A DNA stretch of 64,000 nt from positions 2,051,581 through 2,115,580 of the forward strand of contig KB445792.1 in NCBI GenBank assembly GCA_000320605.2, given 5' to 3'. This DNA comes from Gelatoporia subvermispora B. Lineage: Eukaryota > Basidiomycota > Agaricomycetes > Polyporales > Gelatoporiaceae. Within the stretch, counting starts at the first letter, position 1. Every line of letters begins with the position of its first letter. The notes under the pieces were generated by a model. It was not told where the DNA came from and ran no database searches. It was given only the letters and a program-made list of their open reading frames with translations. This document shows, in pieces, positions 48,249 through 58,471 of the stretch. The position numbers and the translations under genes are program-made.

Positions 48249-49976
48249 TCAGTACCCGTACGCCCGCCCGTTGTTGTTGACCATCGCCGTTGCCGCCTTT
48301 GCCTGGTTCGCCAGGCTGACGCTGACCGAGAGCGGCTGGCCGCCCGGTGCGCCGGGCCCGACGTTCTGCACGGGGATGCCCAGCGACTGCGAGTTCACGA
48401 GGCCCGCGCCGGTGGGCCCGACGCTCGCGGCGCCGACGAGCGCGGACAGCCGGCTGATCTCCTCGCGCGAGGCGACCAGCGCGGACGTCAGCCGCTCGTT
48501 CTCGTTCTGCAGGTACTCGACCTTGGCCTGCAGCTGCGACAGCCACGCCTTCTTTCTTTGTCTGCACTTGAGAGCGGCTGCGCGAAGGAGAACGAGAGGT
48601 GAGTACTGTGTTTGCGGAGTGCGGCGATGGGACACGATCGCCCGCATCGTGCGCCGATCGTGACGCTTACCTTGCCGATTCCGCTCGAGGAAGTTCCTGC
48701 GCTTCTCCTCCTCGGTCTCTGGCTTCTTCTGCTGGTTCGCTCCGCCCTTCTTCTGCGGTGGCGCGGACTGGAAGTCGTCCTCTTCCTCCTCTTCCTCTTC
48801 CTCGCCCTCGACGGCGGTCTGGGAGCTCTCGCGACGGCCGTTCGTGCGGGGGCCCGAAGTCGATGACGACGTGTTGGTGCTCGAGCGGGTGCGCTTCGCG
48901 ACGCCGGAGGGCGCCTGCGCGGGCCCGACCTCGGACGTCTGCGATGCGGGCGAGGCGTCGTACGTCGAGCCCTTGCGTTTTGTGCCCCGCTTGCCGTTCG
49001 CGGCCGCTGCGCCGTTCGCGGCGGCAGCCTGCTGGGCGCCGGCACGCTGGGCTTCCTCGCGCTTGGTGAGCTCCTGGTGCGCCTGGGAGAGGAGGAAGAG
49101 GCCGTTGGCGGCGGCGCTGGCGGCGCTCGCCGCCGACGCGACGTAGCCCGAGGTGCCGTTCTGGGCGTTGTCCGCGCGCTGGGCCGAGTAGGGGTGGGAC
49201 ATGGACAGCGGGGACGGGTTGGCGGGGTTGTGGTGGGAGAGGGCGCCGGTGATGGCGGAGAGGGTGTTGGGGGTGATGGTGGTGGAGACGTTGGAGAGGC
49301 TGGGTGCGCCGGCAGAGTTGTTCATCATGTTGAGGAAGGCGGCGGTGTTTGGGCTGGGCGGGGGGAAGGAGACGGGGCCTCCGATGAGGGGGGTGAGACC
49401 CGTGCCGGGGGTGAGGCCGGTGCGGGGGGTCAGTCCGGTACGGAACGAGGCGGGGTCAAAGGCGGGGAGGGGCCCGTCGTTGTGAGAGCCGGGCTGAGGA
49501 CCTGCGAGCATGGCAGGGGACAGGGGCCCGGAGCGGAGCGAGTTGGAGAGGGAGGCGGAAGAGAAGGACCATGAGTAGGACGGATCGGAGGGCGAGGAGA
49601 TGGACGCCAGCGGGGGGAGCGTCGGCTTGGGGTCTGTCGGCGAAGTGCTGTTGTTGCGATCGATCTTGCCGTGGGTCTGTGTCGATGACGGCCGCGAGTG
49701 CTCTGGGTCATGCTCCGGCGACCTCGACGACGTTGCAGACTCGCGGGTGGGGGAGTGGTTTTGTTGGTGCGTGCGGATGGACGAGTCGTTGGAGGGCCGG
49801 GCAAAGGACTGCTCGAAGGGATTGGGCTCGAGATCAAAAGTGGTACGCTTGGGTTTGACGATGGGACGAGGAGGGGGTCGTTCAGGGTCCTGCGAAGGGA
49901 TTTTCTGGGGATCGGCATGTTCTGGGGAGCCGAGCTTTGGAGGAGAAGGGGCGTGGACGGACACTTGGGAAGTCAT
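48249..49976 (-). CDS. ATF/CREB-type bZIP transcription factor
   Basis: The protein is a stress-type bZIP regulator. The ATG at 49976 starts MTSQVSVHAPSPPKLG; upstream frame extension uses only non-ATG codons. The N-terminal half is Ser/Pro-rich, with FDLEPNPFEQSFARP, and a triple TGLTP repeat near 49400-49440 that offers Thr-Pro sites for a MAP kinase. An Ala/Asn-rich middle and an acidic run (about 48780-48810) precede the bZIP. The basic region EEKRRNFLERNRQ is spliced to AALKCRQRKKAWLSQLQAKV, giving the N-x7-R DNA-contact signature, and the leucine zipper has EYLQNENERL. This fits the Atf1/Sko1/Atf21 group acting downstream of Sty1/Hog1 kinases, though the exact ortholog is uncertain. The gene stands alone in a GC-rich region with a long upstream area. 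Confidence 0.85.
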   Translation of the reverse strand: MTSQVSVHAPSPPKLGSPEHADPQKIPSQDPERPPPRPIVKPKRTTFDLEPNPFEQSFARPSNDSSIRTHQQNHSPTRESATSSRSPEHDPEHSRPSSTQTHGKIDRNNSTSPTDPKPTLPPLASISSPSDPSYSWSFSSASLSNSLRSGPLSPAMLAGPQPGSHNDGPLPAFDPASFRTGLTPRTGLTPGTGLTPLIGGPVSFPPPSPNTAAFLNMMNNSAGAPSLSNVSTTITPNTLSAITGALSHHNPANPSPLSMSHPYSAQRADNAQNGTSGYVASAASAASAAANGLFLLSQAHQELTKREEAQRAGAQQAAAANGAAAANGKRGTKRKGSTYDASPASQTSEVGPAQAPSGVAKRTRSSTNTSSSTSGPRTNGRRESSQTAVEGEEEEEEEEDDFQSAPPQKKGGANQQKKPETEEEKRRNFLERNRQGKRHDRRTMRAIVSHRRTPQTQYSPLVLLRAAALKCRQRKKAWLSQLQAKVEYLQNENERLTSALVASREEISRLSALVGAASVGPTGAGLVNSQSLGIPVQNVGPGAPGGQPLSVSVSLANQAKAATAMVNNNGRAYGY

Positions 49977-51010
49977 GATGACGAGAGGGGACGAGGCGAT
50001 GACGACCGCACGCTGTGCACGGGCGGAGAGGATGGCGGCTAGACGCGCGAGTCGAGTCGACACTGGACGCTGCTGCAAACGCTACGCCTGGGCTTGCGCG
50101 GTGACGACGATGGCGAGAGTGGAAGATGATGTCCGCTTGCCCATGACGAACGCTGACGTCGTTATGTATTTCCCCTTCCCAGCGGAGTTCAAATCAAAAC
50201 ACCAACAAACACCATCACCACTCAATTCCCTTTCTCGGCCTCCGCCCGGCCTCTCTTTCCGCCTGCGGACCCGTGCCACCGCCCCTCATTCGTCCGCCCG
50301 CCGCCTTTCTGCCCAATCCGCGCCCGCGCTCTCGGCCTGTGCGCGTCTTTCCGGGCCCCATTCGCTCCAAAGCTGCCCCGATGCGGGCATCCGCCCAGGC
50401 CAAAGGGTGGAGAGCCGCCCCCGGGGTCCGTGTCTGCCCAGGGCTCGGGCTGCAGCAAAGGACCGTCCGCGCTTCGCTGTCAGCGTGCTTGTGGAGAGAG
50501 TTGCCTCGCGCCCTCCCATTCTCACGTCCAGGCCCCATCCGCGGCCCTCCTCCGCCCACCCCTCGCCCTCCGTCTCAGCCCAATACTCCCCCGTTCCCTC
50601 CACCAGACAGGCAGCTGTACCTACCTGCCCAGGCCTCTCTTGCACAGCGTCCTGTTTGCCATCTTTGAAAATTTTTTGCGACACAGTTCTTTTTTTTTCA
50701 AGACATTGTTTTGACAGGTGTATGTACTGCCGCCGTAATGATCGTCCGTTGCCTTCTGCCGTCCGGCCGGTGGCGTGATCGAGTCTCGCCTCGTCGTCCT
50801 CTTCCGTCCCGGGCACTCGAATCTCTTCCAGGAGCGCGTCACATAGTCTGCTTCCTCGAATCTCCCGAGAACGAACCCTGCGCACAGAAGGAGCCTTGTT
50901 CGCAGTGAATCGCCCTGCGCGCGTCTGGCCTCCATCGATGCATCGATACATGCATCGGCGCTCGCCCTGACCGTGTCCAGCTTCGCACACCCGCCTCACT
51001 TGACCTCCTC

Positions 51011-51018
51011 TATAAAAA
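51011..51018 (+). promoter_or_regulatory. Isolated TATA box-like element
   Basis: TATAAAAA stands in otherwise very GC-rich DNA, with no recognisable downstream gene. It could drive a non-coding transcript, or be chance. Confidence 0.25.
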
Positions 51019-51619
51019 CGCGTGCAGGCCTAGCCCCCGCCCGGTGCGTGCCTCCGTCGCACACAGCGCCCGCGCTCTTCCCCGGGTGCGCGCGACCAGC
51101 CAGATACACAACTCTCCTTGAAGCCTCACGCCCGCTCCGACGCCCGCGCTCGCCCGGCCTGCTCGCAGACACCGGGGCCCAGGCCCAGCCAGCCCCCGTG
51201 TCCGCGAGCAGCTCGCCTGAAACGCTGCCACTCGTCGGTCGCGCTGTGCACTCCCAACGGTGCATACCACACCATGACATGTAGCACCTGGACATATCAG
51301 CAGCGATGATTCAATGATGCTGCAGCGCACGAGCGGTGCAGCCCGCCGCCCTGGGTTGCGCCTGCCCCTCTCGGCCGCGGCGCCCGCACGCGCGACTCCC
51401 CTCTGCACCGTCCGCCCACTGCGGTCCACGCTTTGCGGTGCAGTGCACGGTAGATGGGCGCGATGAGGGGCAGCCCCACTCGCCCAGGCCCATGTAGCCA
51501 CTTCGTGTCTGCACCTCTGTCAGCCCTTCCCCGCGCGCGCTGCAGCGCCGATTTGCCCGCGCGAGTTCCCCCGGTACCTCGCTGCCTCCCCGGGAAGCTT
51601 CGCGCACCGGGCGCAGTGC

Positions 51620-51705
51620 GTCCCATTCGTCCATCCATTCCTTCCATCCATCCATCCTCCCATTCGCCCATCCTCCCGTTCGCCCATCCGCCCAGCCATC
51701 CCGGC
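51620..51705 (+). repeat. CCAT/CCCATTCG-type microsatellite
   Basis: Imperfect tandem copies of CCAT, with CCCATTCGTCCATCC-like variants, run through this stretch. Translation would be Pro/Ser/His repeats, but no gene supports it. Confidence 0.65.
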
Positions 51706-52325
51706 TCATCGTGCGCCAACCCATTTGCGGCGCGGATCCGGGCTCGCCGGGCTCTGCGCGTCCGCGCCGTTCGCACTCGCCTGCCTTCGCAGCTTCCCCT
51801 CGCATCCACCGCGGCGCTTCCCTGCCTCCCGCGCGCACTGGGCCGAGCGTGCAGTGCACCCCTGGCCAGGCACGGGACCGGGGACGCCGCGCGCGGACGA
51901 TATACGTGCCTGCGCTGCGGCGAGGCCCCCAGTGCTTAATGGACAGACCGGATATTTGATCGCGTCGAGCACGTCCGTAGTGTTGGCCGTCTTCGCTCTG
52001 TCCTGGCGGGCACCGACGCCGACGCCAACGCTGAGCGGGCACGGAGCGTCGCACACTCGGAATGCGAGGCGGATAGACGCGCCTGCCCCCGCGCCCGCGA
52101 GCCGGCCTCGAAGCCCGGTCGAAGGTTCAAATATCCACACTCGTAGAATATGACACCTGCCCGTCGTCACCCCACATATCATATTCGCGCACAAACGCAT
52201 CACGCACGCGCAACGTGTATCGCGAGTGTATCTCGCCATCCGTCAAATTCGCGCCCCCGCGTCAGCGCACGCCGCATGGCGACGCGCCGGCCGCGCGTGA
52301 CCAATCCGGCGTGCGCTCTTATACA

Positions 52326-52365
52326 CGGGTGGGGCTCGGAGGCTCGGAGGCTCGGAGGCTCGGGA
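52326..52365 (+). repeat. Short GGCTCGGAG tandem repeat
   Basis: About four tandem copies of a nine-base unit GGCTCGGAG are visible. Confidence 0.6.
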
Positions 52366-52450
52366 GGCAGCGGCGAAGACGCGGACGGAAGAAGGGGGCT
52401 GCCTCGTGACGTCGCCCGCGCGTCTCGCCTCCGCTGCGCTGCCTATTCGT

Positions 52451-52600
52451 CCGCGCCTGCGCATCTCCCGCCGGCCTCGCTGCCTGTTTTCTATTAGCCC
52501 AAGTGCCAGGCCCAGCCCGCCCGACGTCCGCGCCTGCGCAGCTCCCGCCGGCCTCGCTGCCTGTTTTCTATTAGCCCAATCGCGCAAGCGAGTGCCAGGC
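52451..52600 (+). repeat. 77-base direct tandem duplication
   Basis: A segment beginning CCGCGCCTGCGCA and ending in TGTTTTCTATTAGCCCAA occurs at 52451 and again at 52528, nearly identical over the first 50 bases. GTGCCAGGCCC follows both copies after a small insertion in the second. Confidence 0.8.
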
Positions 52601-53330
52601 CCGACGCGAGCGCGGACGTGGACGCGCGGGCGGGCGCTCCGGGTATTGCTCCCGCCCCTGCGTCTGTATCTGCGCGGATCGGGGTGCGCCCGGTGTCCGT
52701 CGATCCAAGCGCGAGATTGGGTACCGAGGAACTCGCGCGGGCGGCACGTTCGCGGGTGATCACCCAAATGTTGACGGCGTATGGGAGCTGGATGGCGGGG
52801 GATGAGGCCGGGTGCGGGCGCTGCGTGCGCGGGCACATGCGCGGAGACGCGGAGATGCGGAGGGCGAAAGGGGGGAGCCAGGCACGGCACGGCACAGCGC
52901 ACGGACGGGGAGTGTTAGTGCCCCTTCCGGCGCGCGACGATCCTCCTCGATCCCTCCGGGCGCAATCGCAGCTGGGATCTCGTCGCTCGCTGCATTGCTC
53001 GAAGCCCCGCGTTATGATCACCACTTCATAATCATATCGTCCATCGATATATACGCGCCTCGCAGCTGCGCGTGTCCCCCCATCCTGCTCTTATTGCGTC
53101 CGCCCCGCCTTCTCTCTAGAATCCGCGTCCTTCTCCCGTGCGGTGGGGAGCCTGGGCAGAGTGCAAAGCGGTGCCCGAAGCGCACGGCTGGTGCGCGGCT
53201 TGGCTCGCTGCGCTCTCGGGCTCTCGGATGCTGTTGCGCGCGCGGCAGCAGAGAAGGCGCGCCCGGCTGTGGCTTCTATCTTGGGCGTGCCCCGCACGTT
53301 TGGCTATCGTGCTATCGCGGGGCAGGGAGA

Positions 53331-54760
53331 ACCGGGGCGTGAAGACACTGGAGGAAGGGGGGATGCGGGCCAATCGGGATGGCTGGCGCGCCTGGAGACG
53401 ATCACTGCGGCTTCGTGACCGTTCGTGAACATTCGTGAGCGTATGTTTGCGCGCGGGTGGGCCGACGGAGGGAAACATACCGCGGAAGATGGGAACGGCC
53501 AATTGGGAGGCGCGGACCAGTCGGGATTGGTGGCGGGGCTGGAGACGATCGCCGCTTCCGTCTCGTGAACATACGTTCGCGTGCGGTGGTCCCGACGTAC
53601 GGGGAAGACATAACGCAGGGCTGTCAGCTGCACCCCTTCTGCCTGGCTGTGCGCTACCTTCAGCGAGTTCCGGTTTCGAGAATGCCATTTGTGCCATCGG
53701 AAGGACTCGCGGCGGGGAGCAGGGAGGACCAGAGTGAAGGCCTGGACGCGCCGACATACGGAGAAAACACAGGGATGTCACCGGCATCCTCTCTGCTAGG
53801 CTACGCGCCATCTTCAGGCGGACATGGGTTCCGTTTTCGAGAATGGAACACTCGTCCTATCGGAGGGGCGTACGACGATGTGCAGGGAGAATCAGGACGT
53901 GAAGACCCAGACGGGAGATGGGAAAGATCAGGCTCGTACTGTCGGAACGGCCCACAGCCAGGCGCGGAGAATCAGAGCGTGAAGGCTCGGACGGAGGATG
54001 GGAATAAACCACTGGAGGCGCGGACCGATCGGGACTGTTGGCGGGGGCCTGGAGACGATCACTGCAGCACTTCCGCTTCGTGAACATATGTTCGCGCGTG
54101 AATGCGCCGACATACGAAGAAAATACATCGCAGATCTGTCACCTGCATCCCATCTGCCAGGCGGACATGGGTTTCGAGAACGAACATTCGTGCTATCGGA
54201 AGGGCCTACGACCAGGTGCACACAGAATCAGAGTGTGAAGATCAAGACGGAAGATGGGAGCAAGCGACTGGGAGGCGCGGACGAATCGGGACTGTTGGCG
54301 GTGGCCTGGAGATGATCACTGCAGTTCTTCTGCTCCATGGACATATGTTCGCACGTAAATGCGTCGACATTCGGAGAAAACACGTTGCAGGGCTGTTACC
54401 TGTGTCCCCTTTGCCAGGCTGCGCGCTGTCCTCAGGCGGACATGGGTTTCGGTTTCGAGACTGACATTGGTGCTATCGGAAGGGCCCACGACCAGACGCG
54501 CACAGAATCAGAGTGTGAAGACCGAGACGGAAGATGGGATCAAGCAACTCGAAGGCGCGGACGAATCGGGACTGCGGGCTGCTTGCGTGACAAGGGCTAG
54601 AGACGATCGCCATTTCCGCCTCGTGAACATACGTTCACGCGTGAATGCGACGACATACGGAGAAACGCACTGCAAGGGTGTCATCGGCATGGGCTGCGTG
54701 CTATCTTCAGGCGGACATGGGTTTCGAAATGGCTTTCTAGAGTCGGGCGCCCGGCCCTGC
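53331..54760 (+). repeat. Diverged tandem array with unit of about 257-287 bases
   Basis: The same ordered set of landmarks recurs. GGAGACGATC and CGTGAACATACGTTCGCG come first, then CGACATACGGAGAAAAC. GCAGGGCTGT and CAGGCGGACATGGGTTTCG follow, then TGCTATCGGAAGGG and CAGAATCAGAGTGTGAAG. The CGGACATGGGTT landmark lies at 53819, 54162, 54437 and 54712. The ACATA(C/T)G landmark lies at 53569, 54084, 54341 and 54628. This implies about five to six full or partial units. Reading frames drift between copies because the period is not a constant multiple of three, so a coding repeat is unlikely. Confidence 0.75.
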
Positions 54761-56406
54761 ACCGCTATCACGCGCGGGTGCGCCTGGCTATTCTCGTTCG
54801 GGCACGATGCTGGCTTGTATGAACGTCCGGTGCTCCGACTTGCTCTCCGCCTGGTCAAGTGCTCCGACTGCTCCTCGTTGCAACCTCTCGGCCTCGTTCG
54901 CACAAGGCGTAGCTACTCCGCTATCCGTAGCCCCGCCTCGACTCTACGATCACAGAATCTACATACAGTATGTATCACACCGCCCGAGCTAAAGTGCAAG
55001 CTGCAACTCGCCTCAGCTCGAATAACAATGTGTCCTCTCCGCTCCAGACCCTCATCTCGCTCATTTCACGGCTGATGAGCCGTTCATTCGAGCGTGCGTT
55101 CATTCATTCCGCGGCCTTCGCTGTGATCGCGCGCCTGCTTCTCGCGGGCACGTGAGGAACTCTGACTGCGGCGAAGCGCAGCGCTCTGGGCGTGCGCCCT
55201 GCTAGTTTGCTCATTTGCCAATCTGCGTGCCGGCTCGCGCGTTATATGAACCGTGTTCTGGCACGATGTGTGCAATTGTCCTATGCCCGGCGGCCTTGGG
55301 GCTCTCGGGCGGACGAATCTCGCCGTTGGTGCAAAAACCGCGGGGCCAGAGATCCCAGTGCAAGACTGCGCGCTGCAGGGGTCGTGGAGAAAGGGACGCG
55401 AGGCGCGCCAGGGTCGCTGCGGCAGATGAGGCAGATGCAGCGGACAGATGCATGACAGCCGACCAGGAGTGTGAGACGGTCCTGCGTGGGCGGATCGCGT
55501 GCCATGTACAGTACCACCACGAGAGCAGCCGCTCATTTGCATTTGCAACACCGGTCTTCCAAACTGCACATTGCGTGCCTTACTTGTTCGCCGTGCGCAC
55601 ACCGAGCTGCATTGCTCGCTTCCAGTGCTCGAGCGGGCAAGCCCTCTGGGCCATACGTGCATTCGCGCCCGGTTCCGCCGCGACGCAGGCGCCTCGATCC
55701 GGGGTTGCTGTCAACCCCGGAGCCCGCAGGCGTCCCCGTTCTCATCCAGCCCGGCAGCGTGTCGTCGCAGAGCCTCAAGGCGTGCCATGGGACCAGCAGT
55801 CCTGGGCCCCGTCGGCCTCGCACGAACTTTGACCTTACTGATACTGAATCGCCGAGCTGCAGAGACCTCCGGCGCGCGGTCAAGTATGATCGTGGACAAC
55901 AGCTGAGAAGCCAGACATGGATGTGAAATGAGTCATCAGAAGACGATCAGACAATCGACCTGAGATCGCGCAGAGACAGGGTTGGGAATGCGATGAAGCA
56001 GTCTTGTCAGGTGGTCGCCAGGAGTAGTAGAAGATCAGAAGGTAGACCTTCCAAAGCCAAGCGCACTCTCATGTCCGTACGAATCGAGACGTGAAACCAC
56101 TCGATCCTAGTACCGGATTCCGACCGCAAAGTGTTCATTAGTCATTGGTAAATCAAGGGGACTCACCGCAGTCCCCACTGAAATTCCGCCGAGAGTAATC
56201 AGAAGATGTAGTGTGCATGTAAAATCCTGCACGATATAGCATGTATACTCGGACGATGGGCCGTACATGGGATGATATTGGGGTGCAAGAATAGGCATAA
56301 GGACCACACGAGAGTGTGTCCCTCGGGCATGATACATCGGACAACCAGCCGACCACCGTACATACTGAGCATAACCACCGACTGCACGTCGTTTTGAGGT
56401 ATCCGT
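54761..56406. other. GC-rich spacer after the repeat array
   Basis: About 1.6 kb up to the RPL18 stop. No gene is supported. Base composition becomes more balanced from about 55900 onward, where RPL18 3' sequence must lie. Confidence 0.45.
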
Positions 56407-57202
56407 CTATACCTTGAAACCGCGCGACTTTCGGCGACCACGAGCACGCTCGAACTAGAGGTGATAGTGAGTGACTAGACGTATGCAACCCATCCAAAGC
56501 ACATACTTTGCGGCCCTTGGAGATGGTGTAGGGCTTCTTGTGCTGGTGGGGGCCCATGCCGAAGTGCTTGACGGCCTCCCGGGTGTTACGCTTGCCGCGG
56601 AGCAGGATAGTGTTCGAGCCAGTGGGCGCGCGCATCGCGAGCTGGTCGAGGGTGAGGACCTCACCGCCCGCCTTGAGGATGCGCTCCTTGGCAGCAGCGG
56701 TGAAGCGGAGGGCCGCCACAGAGAGCTTGGGCACCTCGGTGAGGCGGACGTCGTCGGTCACGGTGCCGACAATGACAATAACCTTGGAGTCACGGTCGGA
56801 GGCGTTCGCGGTCTCCTTGACAATGCGGGAGAGGGAGATCGGGGGCTTGTTGATCTTGCTGAGGAAAAGACGGTGGAGGATAGTCTGAAATTACAAGTTC
56901 AGATACTAAGTTCGCTTAAATCGCATGCACAAAGTAGGACCTTGTTGAACGCCGAGTCCGTGCGCCGGGCCAGGAAGCGGTACAGCTATAGCATCAATCC
57001 AGAGGTCAATCTTCGCGTTTGCAGAATATGCGTCGAGTACGCACCTTGACGAGCAAGAGCAAGTACGGGTCCTCGCTCTTGGGGGCGGTACGGTTGCCCT
57101 TCTTGACGTGGTGTTTTTGGATGTCGATACCCTAAGCATCCCAGAGAAGTCATTCAGCAATCCGATAGCGTCGTCGTCGAGCAGCATAGCGAGCTCACCA
57201 TC
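56407..57202 (-). CDS. RPL18: 60S ribosomal protein L18 (eL18)
   Basis: A structural protein of the large cytosolic ribosomal subunit. The first coding exon is only the ATG at 57200-57202, immediately followed by GTGAGC. After a 70-base intron [20 protein letters not shown] begins the body, then DPYLLLLVK and [15 protein letters not shown]. Next come [20 protein letters not shown] and [40 protein letters not shown] and [19 protein letters not shown] follow, and the last exon is [15 protein letters not shown] ending at TAG 56407. This covers the full family length of about 187 residues. It diverges from the Tra2-like gene over a 176-base shared promoter. Confidence 0.97.
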
Positions 57203-57378
57203 TTGACTCTTGCCGGAGGTTGCTGGCCGGGTCGTCGAGGCGTGCGTACGGATGATGTGGCTGAAAAACTGTGCAATTCCTGCGATAAGGTTTGCCGGAG
57301 TCTGCTGAGTCCAAAATATTGTGGCGTAATCCGCGCCACAACGCAAACAGCGACAAACTTCCGCAAAACTGAACCACC
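57203..57378. promoter_or_regulatory. Shared divergent promoter, RPL18 / Tra2-like gene
   Basis: Only 176 bases separate the two ATG codons, and both ATGs sit at an exon end. I recognise no canonical ribosomal-protein promoter box by eye. Confidence 0.5.
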
Positions 57379-58471
57379 ATGGTGCGTACGACTCGTCGTT
57401 GCTGGTTGCGACGAAAACACTATTGGTACTGACAGAATATATTTCCTTGTCATGTAGTACGGAGGAGACAACAACAGCGCCCCGGCTGACCCCTACGCCG
57501 ACCCGTACACTGAGCCTCCGCCGCCTGCCCCGGGCCCGGCGCCCGACTCGCGCGACCGCGACATGCCCCCGCCTCGAGGCAGGTCCCGCTCGCGCAGCCC
57601 TCCCCGTGGCAGCGGTGGATCCAGCCACCGTCGTTCGCCCCCGCCCCGTCGTCCCGCTCATGCTCCCATTGTGAGTTGTCTTCATTGTAACCTTTTGCGT
57701 GGCTGTGCTTAACCTGGCGAAGCAGGCGCCCAATCCCTCCAACGTGCTGGGGGTCTTCGGTCTCAGCATCCGAACGACTGAGCGCGACCTCGATGATGAG
57801 TTCAGCCGTTTTGGGCGTGTTGACAAGGTGACGATCGTCTATGACCAGCGGGTATGTGGCGCCTTTTTATTGCAGCGCGAAGTTTGTGCTCACCTGCATT
57901 TAGTCTGATCGTTCCCGTGGATTCGGTTTCATCACTATGTCCACTACTGAAGAAGCTGGCCGGTGCATCAAGGAACTCAACGGTGTTGTATGTAGCAGTG
58001 TTCCTTATTTGATGCAACTTCTGTTTACCGGCAATCTAGGAACTCAACGGACGTCGCATCCGTGTCGACTACTCCGTGACTGATCGCCCTCACGCGCCCA
58101 CTCCGGGTGAATACATGGGTCACCGTCGTCGCCGTGGTCGTGACACCTATTCCGGCCGTGGTGACGACCGCGAAGACTCCTTCCGGGACTCTTACAGGGA
58201 ACCCTACCGCGACTCCTACCGTGACCGTCGCGACCGGGACCCGTACCCCCGTCGTGATGACCGTGACCGCGATGGTTATGGTAGGGAGAGTCGCAGTGAC
58301 TGGCGCGACCGCCGCTCCCCGCCTCCCCGCCGTGGTTACTCTCCTGAGTACAGAAGGCGCAGGAGCTATTCGAGGAGCCCTCCTCGGGGCAGCAGCCCGT
58401 CCAGGCCTACTAGGGACTACGACGCACCTTCGTCTAGCGCGGCCCCCCTTAACGGAGAACCTCGGTGGTGA
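57379..58471 (+). CDS. Tra2-like SR splicing factor (RS-RRM-RS)
   Basis: Transformer-2-type proteins bind exonic enhancers and regulate splicing. The first exon is just ATG (57379-57381) followed by GTGCGT. The next exon starts [17 protein letters not shown] and includes an N-terminal RS segment ([12 protein letters not shown]). The RRM has [20 protein letters not shown] as RNP2 region. RNP1 is SRGFGFITM, formed across an intron. [20 protein letters not shown] closes the fold, and the Tra2 linker is [14 protein letters not shown]. The C-terminal half is an Arg/Asp/Tyr/Ser-rich tail ending GEPRW at TGA 58469-58471. The linker motif favours Tra2 over other SR proteins. Confidence 0.9.

Larger units (their letters stand above)
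49977..53330. other. Long GC-rich gene-free region upstream of the bZIP gene
   Basis: About 3.4 kb with no supported coding gene. It starts with the bZIP promoter and a pyrimidine-rich leader on the minus strand (near 50160-50300). There is a T-run near 50685-50700, a TATAAAAA box at 51011-51018, CCAT-type microsatellite sequence and a 77-base tandem duplication. Many long open frames on both strands are explained by high GC. Confidence 0.5.

Noticed and set aside
49600..50778. 392-codon plus-strand frame opposite the bZIP N-terminus
   Set aside because: It is antisense to the bZIP coding sequence and extends through GC-rich DNA poor in stop codons. No domain or splice logic was seen.
50940..50965. 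Palindromic ATCGATGCATCGATACATGCAT stretch as a possible regulatory hairpin
   Set aside because: Short self-complementary runs of this kind are expected occasionally, and no flanking gene or terminator context supports a role.
52123..52135. GGTTCAAATATCC resembling a tRNA B box
   Set aside because: Flanking arms do not pair into a tRNA and no matching A box lies 30-60 bases upstream.
54359..55075. 238-codon frame running through the tandem array
   Set aside because: The frame is not maintained between repeat units, so openness is better explained by composition than by coding.
56906..57826. 306-codon open frame on the minus strand across the RPL18/Tra2-like promoter
   Set aside because: It overlaps the well-supported first exons of both genes, has Arg/Gly/Ala-rich composition mirroring the RS-domain exon, and shows no domain.
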